In this document: piece after piece, positions 6,746 to 13,388 of the stretch
Numbering within the stretch: position 1 is the stretch's first letter
Layout of the letters: each line of letters starts with the position of its first letter
Assembly: GCA_036477795.1 (NCBI GenBank)
Contig: JAZGDL010000016.1
Coordinates: forward strand, 1-16,178
Source of the DNA: JAZGDL01 sp036477795
GTDB lineage: Bacteria; Planctomycetota; Phycisphaerae; UBA1845
DNA: 16,178 nt
Direction of reading: 5' to 3'
Program-made: the position numbers and the translations under genes
The notes under the pieces: model-generated
Told to the model about the DNA's origin: nothing
What the model saw: only the letters and a program-made list of their open reading frames with translations
Databases searched by the model: none

Positions 6746-6813
6746 TCGTATTGACGATTAACGATTGATGATTGGGGATTGGAGATTGGGGATTGCGGAT
6801 TCTCCTTCGTGCC
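6746..6813. repeat. Degenerate heptad repeat, copy 1
   Basis: It begins TCGTATTGACGATT and continues through repeated GATTGAT/GGATTGG heptads, ending GGATTCTCCTTCGT. The first 29 bases match the second copy at 11288 with one difference, and both end in nearly the same CCTTCGT motif. It touches the start codon of the radical SAM gene, so it forms that gene's whole immediate 5' leader. Confidence 0.75.
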
Positions 6814-7110
6814 TTCGTGCCTCTTTGCCCCTTCGTCCCTTCGTCCGTCTGTTCCTCCGCACTCGTGTTATCGGCTATCCATGGTGCGCAGTTGAAGCAT
6901 CAGCCCCGGACATTTTTGATATGCTGGGCGCGGTTTGGCTCAAAGGGGAGGCTTTGGTAGGGCGCTCTCCGAGGTCCGGCAAATGGGAAATGTCGGCTTG
7001 GGCGGATCCACCGAGGATAGCCCGTCGGCGGCCCCCGCGGCGATCCTAGCAGCTACTTTGACCAGCGACCTGACCGAACCGGGGCCGTCACCAAGACAGC
7101 AAGGAATTCA
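6814..7110. other. Gene-free spacer between oxidoreductase and radical SAM gene
   Basis: No gene is supported. The left part (6811-6850) is a low-complexity run of CTTCGTGCC and CTTCGTCCC words, continuing the neighbouring heptad repeat. The rest has ordinary composition and no RNA gene or strong hairpin that I can see. Any promoter for the radical SAM gene should lie here on the minus strand, but no clear -35/-10 pair is visible. Confidence 0.5.
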
Positions 7111-10068
7111 TCATGACACCTTTTCCGGCAGGGCATCTGCCAGGTGTTCAACAATGTGACGTGCGAGGACACCGGTGTGGTAAGCGATCTGATGCCGGCA
7201 GCTAAATCCGGATACGGCGATCTCGGCACCGTTGCGATCGCGGACGGCTGGGAAGAGCCGTTGATCGCCAATCGCAGCAGCGACATCATGGTGTGCTTTT
7301 TCGTGGCCAAACCCACCGGCCATGCCGCAGCAGCCGCTATTGATCTCCTGGGCGTCGAAACCGGGGGGTTGATTCAGCACCTGCAACGCAGCCGAAGTGC
7401 CCACCAGAGCCTTCTCATGACAGTGTCCATGATAGAGTATCCGCCGATTGCAATGCGTGAAGGGCACCTTTGCCGGGTCATGCCTGAAGGCTTCATCAAG
7501 GAAAGACGTCAGCGTGCGGGTGAGGGCGGCGATCCTCTTGGCATCGTCAGTGCGAACAAGTTGCGGATACTCGTCGACCAGCGTGAGGATGCAGCTCGGT
7601 TCCGTTCCGACGATCGGCGTCTGCAGATCCGCGAAGCCGGCCAAACAGCGGACATTGACGTTCGCCAGATGCCTGGCTTCAGTCAGCAGCCCCTTGCTGA
7701 TAAAGGTGCGCCCGCAGCATACGTGATCGGGCACAACCACCGAGTAGCCGGCTGCCTCCAGGACACTAACCGCAGCTATTCCAACCTGCGGTGTGAAGTA
7801 GTTGGTCCAGGTGTCCACAAAGTAGACCACACGGCGCCCGTCGGCGGATCTGTGGGACAGGCTTTCCAGCCTGTCGATTGACCGGCTGGAAAGCCGGTCC
7901 CACACCGATCGGCTCCGCCGGCTGAACCAGTGGCGAAACGTCCGGCGGGCCAGTCGAGGAGGCGGCACACGCCGGTCCAAGCCATAGCGCCGCTCCAGAA
8001 AACCTCTCACCGGCCCACAACCCATCAGCAGATTGGTCAAACCGGGAAAGCAGCTACCCAGCCGGGCAAACCGCGGCGCGTCCGCCATAAAACGGTCTCC
8101 CCTCGGCACGCCGTGACGCAGATGCCGATGGGCCAGCCACTCCGCCTTCATCCGGGCCATGTCCACTCCGGTCGGGCATTCCGTCTTGCATGCCTTACAC
8201 ATCAGGCAGAGGTCCATCACGTCGTCCAGTGCCGCATCGCCCATGCCGTCCAGCAGGCTGCGATAGTGGTCCGCATGGCGGACCCTACTTGAAAGTGCCA
8301 GGCGCAGAGCATTGGCACGGGCTCGTGTGGTGTGCATTTCATCATTAGTCGCCGCAAACGACGGGCACATGGTGCCGACGAGTTTCTGGCGACATTGACC
8401 GACGCCGCTGCACATCTCAGCCATACCAGCCAATCCGCCACAGGCGCCGAAGTCCAGATGCGTCTTCACTGAACGCGATCTGTAGGCAGGGCCGAACCGG
8501 AGGTTTTCGGTCATCGGCAAGGCGTCGACGATCTTGCCCGGATTGAACAGTCCGTCGGGGTCAAAAGCCTCCTTCACTTCCTTGAACGCACCGGCGATTG
8601 CAGGCCCGTACATCTTCTCGATCCAGCACGATCGCACGATTCCGTCACCGTGCTCGCCCGAGTTGGACCCTGCAAACGTAAGCACCAGATCGCTGACGCG
8701 CTCGGCGATTCGGTGCATCCGAGAAACGTCATCAGCCGTTTTTAGATTCAACGCCGGACGCACGTGTATCTCACCCACGCTGGCGTGGGCATACAGGGCC
8801 GTTTCGCATATACCCTCATCGCGCAGGATTTCAAGAAAGCGTTGGATGTAATCGCGCAGCTTCCCGGGATCGACCGCGGTATCTTCCACAAATGCGTAGC
8901 CCCGCACGTCGCCAGGCTTGGCCATCAACAGCCCCAGCCCGCGCTTGCGCATGTCGTAAACCGCGCACTGCTTTTCAAGTTCGAATACCGGAAGATGATT
9001 GTATCCCACGTGGTCGGCCGCCAACACCTGCCGCAACCGTGATACACGGTCCTGCAACCCTTCAGAGGTGTCGTCGAAGAATTCCACTATCAGCAAGGCT
9101 TGGGCGCTGGTGTCCACGATTTCACACCCGGCTTGCGAACAGGCATCCCGGCTGGCTGCATCGAGGATCATGCGATCAAGTAACTCAACTGCCGCGGGCT
9201 GATGCTCCAATATCAACGACGCCGCCGACATGGCCTCCAGCAGGTCGTGAAAATGCACGACCAGCATGGCCTTGTACGCCGGCAGCGGTGTCAATCGCAA
9301 CGTAGCCTCAACCACCAGACAAAGCGTGCCCTCGCTGCCGCAGATGATCGGAACGGCGTTGATGGGACTCGCCCCGCTGCTGATACCGTCCAGGGCGTAG
9401 CCGCTGTTTCTGCGCAACACCTTGGGGAAACGGGCGGCGATCTGGTCATGATACTTCTCCACAATCCGGGCCAGCTCCGACTCGACCCGCGCGGTTAAGT
9501 CGCCACTGGTCTCGCTGGACGAGGGCCACGTCGTGACACTACCATCGGAGAGCACCACGTTCACAGAGACCACGTGGTCAACGGTGCGCTTGTACACAAC
9601 CGAGTGGGCTCCGCATGAGTTGTTGGCGATCATCCCGCCGATGGTCGCCCGGTTGCTGGTAGCTACGTCCGGCGCGAAATGCACGCCGTGCGGCGCCAGA
9701 AACGCGTTGAGCTCATCCAGCACTACGCCGGGCTCAACTCGCACCGTGCCTGCGGCAAGGTCCAGATCGACGATGCGGTTCATGTATCTGGAAAAGTCCA
9801 TGTTCACCCCGCGCCCGACGGCGCCGCCGGTCAGACCGGTCCCCGCGCCGCGCGGCACGATCGGCGTCAAATGGCCGCGACACACGCGGACCGCAGCCAC
9901 CACGTCGTCAACGTCGCGCGGCATGACCACTCCAGCCGGCGTGATTTCGTAGATGCTGGCGTCGGTTGCGTAGAGGGCGCGGGTGAGTCTGTCGAATCGC
10001 ACGTCACCGCGGACCACTTCCTGAAGATCCGCTTGCAGGCTCGACATGGAATCCGGCGAACCAGTCAT
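7111..10068 (-). CDS. FAD-linked oxidoreductase fused to Fe-S domain (YdiJ/GlcD-GlcF type)
   Basis: A 985-residue fusion like E. coli YdiJ. It probably oxidises a 2-hydroxy acid such as D-lactate, glycolate or 2-hydroxyglutarate and passes electrons to a quinone or other carrier. Residues about 45-180 bind FAD (PRGAGTGLTGGA, NNSCGAHSVVYKRTVDHV). Residues about 270-520 are the substrate and cap domain, with GEHGDGIVR around His473. Fe-S cysteines follow at C543, C553, C559 and C568, then a clear ferredoxin motif C621-LM-C624-KA-C627-KTE-C631-P. Two CCG motifs (784-786 and 913-915) mark a GlcF/HdrB-like C-terminal domain. No signal peptide or membrane segment is seen. It starts 10 bp after the glycosyltransferase stop, so co-transcription is likely. 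ATG 10068 has a weak ribosome site and Met8 is an alternative. Two palindromic repeats are translated within it (residues about 594-601 and 722-740), between recognised motifs. Confidence 0.92.
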   Translation of the reverse strand: MTGSPDSMSSLQADLQEVVRGDVRFDRLTRALYATDASIYEITPAGVVMPRDVDDVVAAVRVCRGHLTPIVPRGAGTGLTGGAVGRGVNMDFSRYMNRIVDLDLAAGTVRVEPGVVLDELNAFLAPHGVHFAPDVATSNRATIGGMIANNSCGAHSVVYKRTVDHVVSVNVVLSDGSVTTWPSSSETSGDLTARVESELARIVEKYHDQIAARFPKVLRRNSGYALDGISSGASPINAVPIICGSEGTLCLVVEATLRLTPLPAYKAMLVVHFHDLLEAMSAASLILEHQPAAVELLDRMILDAASRDACSQAGCEIVDTSAQALLIVEFFDDTSEGLQDRVSRLRQVLAADHVGYNHLPVFELEKQCAVYDMRKRGLGLLMAKPGDVRGYAFVEDTAVDPGKLRDYIQRFLEILRDEGICETALYAHASVGEIHVRPALNLKTADDVSRMHRIAERVSDLVLTFAGSNSGEHGDGIVRSCWIEKMYGPAIAGAFKEVKEAFDPDGLFNPGKIVDALPMTENLRFGPAYRSRSVKTHLDFGACGGLAGMAEMCSGVGQCRQKLVGTMCPSFAATNDEMHTTRARANALRLALSSRVRHADHYRSLLDGMGDAALDDVMDLCLMCKACKTECPTGVDMARMKAEWLAHRHLRHGVPRGDRFMADAPRFARLGSCFPGLTNLLMGCGPVRGFLERRYGLDRRVPPPRLARRTFRHWFSRRSRSVWDRLSSRSIDRLESLSHRSADGRRVVYFVDTWTNYFTPQVGIAAVSVLEAAGYSVVVPDHVCCGRTFISKGLLTEARHLANVNVRCLAGFADLQTPIVGTEPSCILTLVDEYPQLVRTDDAKRIAALTRTLTSFLDEAFRHDPAKVPFTHCNRRILYHGHCHEKALVGTSAALQVLNQPPGFDAQEINSGCCGMAGGFGHEKAHHDVAAAIGDQRLFPAVRDRNGAEIAVSGFSCRHQIAYHTGVLARHIVEHLADALPEKVS
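7851..7904. repeat. Family B palindromic repeat inside the oxidoreductase gene
   Basis: Arms 7851-7875 and 7880-7904 are 25-bp inverted copies with two mismatches and a 4-base loop. The unit begins TGTGGGAC and contains GGCTTTCCAGCC. It is unrelated to family A. It lies in frame and encodes about residues 722-740 (VWDRLSSRSIDRLESLSHRS), a Ser/Arg/Leu-rich stretch between the ferredoxin motif and the first CCG motif. Confidence 0.88.
8267..8288. repeat. Single family A arm inside the oxidoreductase gene
   Basis: This 22-bp sequence is identical to the left arm of the copy at 6213-6234, in inverted orientation. It stands without a partner arm nearby. On the coding (minus) strand it is read as SRVRHADH (about residues 594-601), just before the ferredoxin motif. 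This is a different frame from the GTAGGG arm in the radical SAM gene. Confidence 0.88.
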
Positions 10069-10078
10069 GTGCTCGGAG

Positions 10079-11218
10079 TCATTGGCCGATCTTGAACGTG
10101 GCCCGCGACAGTGCGACCTGCTTGAACACGCCCATGGTCAGCTCAGCCATGGTGCTCATCTGGTGACGCTTCTTGACGTATTCGACGGCATTGGCGGCGA
10201 TGGTTCGTGCCAGTGCGTGATCGGCGAGCAGGCGCTCAATGGCCGCCGCCAGCGCCTTCGCCGTGCGCTCTTTGCAGACGATGGCAGTCTCTCCATCATG
10301 GAAGAAATCAGCTACACCGCCCTCGAAGCAGATGACCACCGTGCCGTTGGCCATCGCTTGCAGCGGCCGGGCGGAAATCGCCTCCTCACCGGGAGGCAGC
10401 ACGAACAGGTCAGCCCCGCGGATCACCTCAGCCATATCGCCCGACGGCCGGGCGAAGGTCACGTACGACGATTGAGCCCGGTCCCGAACCCGTTTGCGCA
10501 GGGCTGCCTCGTGCCCGCCGCTACCGACCAGGAAGGTGAGCAACGCTTGCCCATGGCGCCGTACAATAGCACTCGCGTCGATCACCATATCCAGGCCGCT
10601 ATCCGGCTCCAACCGGGACGTACAGACCATCGCGGGAATCCGATTCTCATCCAGGAACGTCGTGGGGCCCGAACCCCGCAGCACACCCGGACGAACAACG
10701 GTCAGTTGCTCTTGCCGCATGCGGGCGCGTTGCTCCAACATTACTAATAACGGTTTGCTCGCGGCGATGACCTGTCTGGCCTGCCCCGCAGGGATCAGAC
10801 CCAGGGCGTCCACGTCGCCCGCCGAGGTCACTTGCACCACCAGGTCGTTGTCCAGTGCTTCCGCCAGCCAACCGCCGAGCTGGTACCGCCCCGACGCAAA
10901 AGCATATACTACGTTGGGGCGCCGGGCGGACAGCATGTCGACGATCTTGCGGACACGCCGGCGGCGAAGCGGCCAGATCATCTCCGGGTGCCCCAGAACC
11001 TCGACCGGTCCCAGTGAGGCCAATGCCGAAGACTCCGGCGACGAAGTGATGATACGAACGCGGGCGCTCAGGTCCACAAGTCCGACGCACAGGTGCCGGA
11101 TCACCGGGCGCAGCCTGGTGAACGCGTCATTGTCGATGCAGATGGCGACGTCGATGTTGCAGCCCACGGATTCGAATGCGTGGGTTTCCTGCGGGCTCGA
11201 CGGCGTCGCGGCGGACAT
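10079..11218 (-). CDS. GT4-like glycosyltransferase
   Basis: A GT-B fold family 4 type glycosyltransferase of 379 residues, likely cytosolic or membrane-associated, moving a sugar from a nucleotide donor to an unknown acceptor. The N-terminal half (from about residue 22) is the variable acceptor domain. The C-terminal half has the donor-site pattern: MVCTSRLEPDSGLDMVIDA, LVGSGGHEAAL, YVTFARPSGDMAEVIRGADLFVLP, then AMANGTVVICFEGGVADFFHDGETA. The usual E-x7-E donor motif reads E279-x7-Q287, so the second glutamate is replaced; the donor phosphate-binding glycines remain. I chose ATG 11218; a TTG at 11254 would add 12 residues and has GGGGAGG about 12 bases upstream. It is first in a likely pair with the FAD oxidoreductase, 10 bp away. 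No sugar pathway genes are nearby. Confidence 0.82.
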   Translation of the reverse strand: MSAATPSSPQETHAFESVGCNIDVAICIDNDAFTRLRPVIRHLCVGLVDLSARVRIITSSPESSALASLGPVEVLGHPEMIWPLRRRRVRKIVDMLSARRPNVVYAFASGRYQLGGWLAEALDNDLVVQVTSAGDVDALGLIPAGQARQVIAASKPLLVMLEQRARMRQEQLTVVRPGVLRGSGPTTFLDENRIPAMVCTSRLEPDSGLDMVIDASAIVRRHGQALLTFLVGSGGHEAALRKRVRDRAQSSYVTFARPSGDMAEVIRGADLFVLPPGEEAISARPLQAMANGTVVICFEGGVADFFHDGETAIVCKERTAKALAAAIERLLADHALARTIAANAVEYVKKRHQMSTMAELTMGVFKQVALSRATFKIGQ

Positions 11219-11287
11219 GCTTTCAATGAGAATCCCAACCGCACCGGGTGTCAACCGATCACCGGGAAAGCCTCCCCTTCGTGCCTC

Positions 11288-11353
11288 TCGTATTGACGAT
11301 TGACGATTGATGATTGACGATTGAGGATTGAGGGTTGAGGATTTCCTTCGTCC
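11288..11353. repeat. Degenerate heptad repeat, copy 2
   Basis: Repeated GATTGAC, GATTGAT and GATTGAG heptads, opening with the same 29 bases as copy 1 at 6746 (one difference) and ending GGATTTCCTTCGTCCC. It fills most of the spacer between the divergent glycosyltransferase and ribF genes. A TTG codon within it is in frame with ribF but is an unlikely start. Confidence 0.75.
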
Positions 11354-11373
11354 CTTCCACCCACGAGGTAGCT

Positions 11374-12309
11374 GTGAAAGTCGTCCACGGATTCGATGTA
11401 CCTGATTTGAAGATGGACAAGTCGGTGCTCTGTGTCGGCAACTTCGACGGTGTGCACCGAGGCCACCAGCAGCTACTGGCCCAGGGCGCGATGTTCGCCG
11501 CCCACGACAACGCCCCGCTGGTCGTCGTGACTTTCGAGCCGCATCCGCTCGCCATCCTACGTCCCCGCAGCGTCCCCCACAAACTGATGCGCCTGGATGA
11601 CAAGCTTGACCTTCTAGCCCAACAGGACGTCGACGTTACCGTGGTCGCCGAGACCACGCCAAGATTGCTGGGGATGGAGCCGGAGCAATTTGTTGAAACG
11701 CTCGTCGAGAAGTTCCACCCCACGCACTTCGTTGAAGGATCGACGTTCGGATTCGGCAGAGGCCGGAAGGGAAATCCCGCGACCCTCCGGGCCCTTGGTG
11801 GACGTTTGCGGTTTGAAACGTGTATCATTGATCCGGTCCAGTTTACGCTCGAAGGTGACCGAACCGTGACCGTCAGCAGCTCGGTCATTCGCAGCCTGCT
11901 GGGTGAAGGCAAGGTGCATCTGGCGGCGCTGTCTCTCGGGCGGCCCTATTCGATTACCGGCACGGTCGTCGCCGGCGCCGGGCGCGGTAAAGGTATGGGA
12001 TTGCCGACAGCCAACGTAGGCGGCATCGAGACGTTTTTGCCTGCCGATGGGGTGTACGCCGGCAGCGCCCGCGTCGGCCGATGCGAAAGCCTCGCCGGGA
12101 TCAGCATCGGCCGCAGCCCAACCTTCGGAGGGCAGACGCGTAAACTGGAAGCCCATCTCCTCGACTTCCAGGACGATGTTGTGGGCCAGTCCATCCGCAT
12201 CGAGTTCGACAGATGGCTACGACCGCAGTGCAAGTTCGATTCACCCGAAGCCCTGGCCGCCCAGATCAAGCGTGACCTGCAGGCCGTCGTTGATAATAAT
12301 GTCGAATAG
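11374..12309 (+). CDS. ribF: Bifunctional riboflavin kinase / FAD synthetase
   Basis: A 311-residue cytosolic enzyme that phosphorylates riboflavin to FMN and adenylates FMN to FAD. The N-terminal nucleotidyltransferase half shows NFDGVHRGHQ (His28 and His31 of the HxGH motif), VVTFEPHP (53-58) and VSSSVIRSLL. The C-terminal kinase half has GRPYSITGTVV, GKGMGLPTANV (PTAN 211-214, the nucleotide/Mg site) and LPADGVYAG. I chose GTG 11374 because GAGGT (11365-11369) stands just before it and homologues begin close to this point. An upstream in-frame TTG at 11335 lies inside the heptad repeat. The stop codon lies inside another small repeat. nrnA follows after 86 bp, recalling the common bacterial order nrnA, truB, ribF. 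FAD made here would serve the oxidoreductase on the other strand, among many users. Confidence 0.95.
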   Translation: MKVVHGFDVPDLKMDKSVLCVGNFDGVHRGHQQLLAQGAMFAAHDNAPLVVVTFEPHPLAILRPRSVPHKLMRLDDKLDLLAQQDVDVTVVAETTPRLLGMEPEQFVETLVEKFHPTHFVEGSTFGFGRGRKGNPATLRALGGRLRFETCIIDPVQFTLEGDRTVTVSSSVIRSLLGEGKVHLAALSLGRPYSITGTVVAGAGRGKGMGLPTANVGGIETFLPADGVYAGSARVGRCESLAGISIGRSPTFGGQTRKLEAHLLDFQDDVVGQSIRIEFDRWLRPQCKFDSPEALAAQIKRDLQAVVDNNVE

Positions 12310-12375
12310 CGAATGTCGAATAGCGAATTCAGAAAGGGGATCGCCTGATCATTCGCCATTCGCTATTCGCTATTC
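12301..12375. repeat. Small repeat cluster between ribF and nrnA
   Basis: A 14-bp word, GTCGAATAGCGAAT, is repeated in tandem at 12301-12314 and 12315-12328. Its reverse complement ATTCGCTATTC occurs twice, overlapping, at 12358-12368 and 12365-12375. The two sides can pair over about 30 bases to give a hairpin. The ribF stop codon (12307-12309) lies in the first unit and the right arm ends 5 bp before the nrnA ribosome site. It may modulate expression between the two genes. Confidence 0.75.
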
Positions 12376-12395
12376 ATGTCGGAGGATGAGTCGTC

Positions 12396-13388
12396 GTGAC
12401 CGTTCCGGTGGATGAGTTTCGTCGTATCAGTTCCATAGTGGTCAACTGGCGCCGACCATTGCTGGTCACCCACGTCAGCCCTGACGGTGACGCCCTCGGC
12501 TGCCTGGTCGCCATGCGCTCCATACTACGCCGATTCAACGCCCAGCCGATCACGGTCTCCTTCGACCCGGTGCCGCGGCAGTATCAACTCCTCGTTGATC
12601 GAGAGCCGATTGCAGTGCTGAACACCGACATCAGTTTATCTGATCTCGATCGCGCCGATGGTGTGTTGGTCTTGGACACCTGCGCACTCAGCCAGTTGGA
12701 GCCCATAGCCGAGTGGCTGCGCGAGGCGAGTTGTCCCAAGGTGGCTGTGGATCACCACGTCTCCCGCGACCCGCTGGCCGATGAATACCTGATCGACGAA
12801 CAAGCTTCCGCGGCGTGCGCCATCATCCACGATTGGGCGAGGGCTTGCGATTGGCCTATCGACGCCGAAACAGCCCAGGCCCTGTACATCGGCACCGCCA
12901 CCGATACCGGATGGTTCCGCTTCTCAAATTGCGACGCCCACGTCCACCACATAGCAGCCGACCTGGTGGGCCGCGGCGTGACGCCGGAGTTGGTGTACCG
13001 CCGCATCTACGAGTCCGAGTCGGCGGCGCGGATGCGCTTGCTGGGGGCTGTGCTGGATGCCATGGAATTGTACGAGGACGATCGCCTGGCCGTTCTACCG
13101 CTCACCACGGCGCTGTTCAAAAGGACCGGCACGGGGCCGCAGGATACCGAAAACCTGATCAACCATGCGATGCGCATCGAATCCGTTGAGGTAGCCGTTC
13201 TGCTGGCGGAGGCCGGTGACGACCGTGTCAAGGTCAGCTTTCGGAGCAAAGGGCAGGTGGACGTAGCCCAACTGGCTGCCGGGTTCGGCGGTGGTGGGCA
13301 CGTCCGTGCTGCCGGTGCCCGCATCAAGGGCACGCTCGAACATGTGAAGGAGAAAATCCGTGCGAGTATCAAAGACCATCTTCCATAG
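12396..13388 (+). CDS. nrnA: DHH-family oligoribonuclease / pAp phosphatase
   Basis: A 330-residue cytosolic phosphoesterase that degrades 2-5 nt RNAs and removes the 3'-phosphate of pAp; some relatives also act on cyclic dinucleotides. The DHH domain shows all its metal motifs: HVSPDGDALG (His26, Asp30, Asp32), VLDTC (Asp94), VDHH (Asp119, His120, His121) and TATDTGW (Asp170). The DHHA1 domain ends with GFGGGGHVRAAG (about 296-307), which binds the substrate phosphate. The length is typical. GTG 12396 is preceded by GGAGGATGAG (12381-12390). It lies between ribF and an exported protein whose GTG start overlaps its last 29 bases, so translation of the two may be coupled. Confidence 0.95.
   Translation: MTVPVDEFRRISSIVVNWRRPLLVTHVSPDGDALGCLVAMRSILRRFNAQPITVSFDPVPRQYQLLVDREPIAVLNTDISLSDLDRADGVLVLDTCALSQLEPIAEWLREASCPKVAVDHHVSRDPLADEYLIDEQASAACAIIHDWARACDWPIDAETAQALYIGTATDTGWFRFSNCDAHVHHIAADLVGRGVTPELVYRRIYESESAARMRLLGAVLDAMELYEDDRLAVLPLTTALFKRTGTGPQDTENLINHAMRIESVEVAVLLAEAGDDRVKVSFRSKGQVDVAQLAAGFGGGGHVRAAGARIKGTLEHVKEKIRASIKDHLP

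Noticed and set aside
6765..7049. A 94-codon plus-strand frame in the spacer
   Set aside because: It starts inside the heptad repeat and low-complexity words, has no ribosome site, and gives no familiar protein.
11335..11373. TTG start for ribF giving 13 extra residues
   Set aside because: It lies within the heptad repeat, has no ribosome site, and GTG 11374 with GAGGT just upstream fits the family's N terminus.
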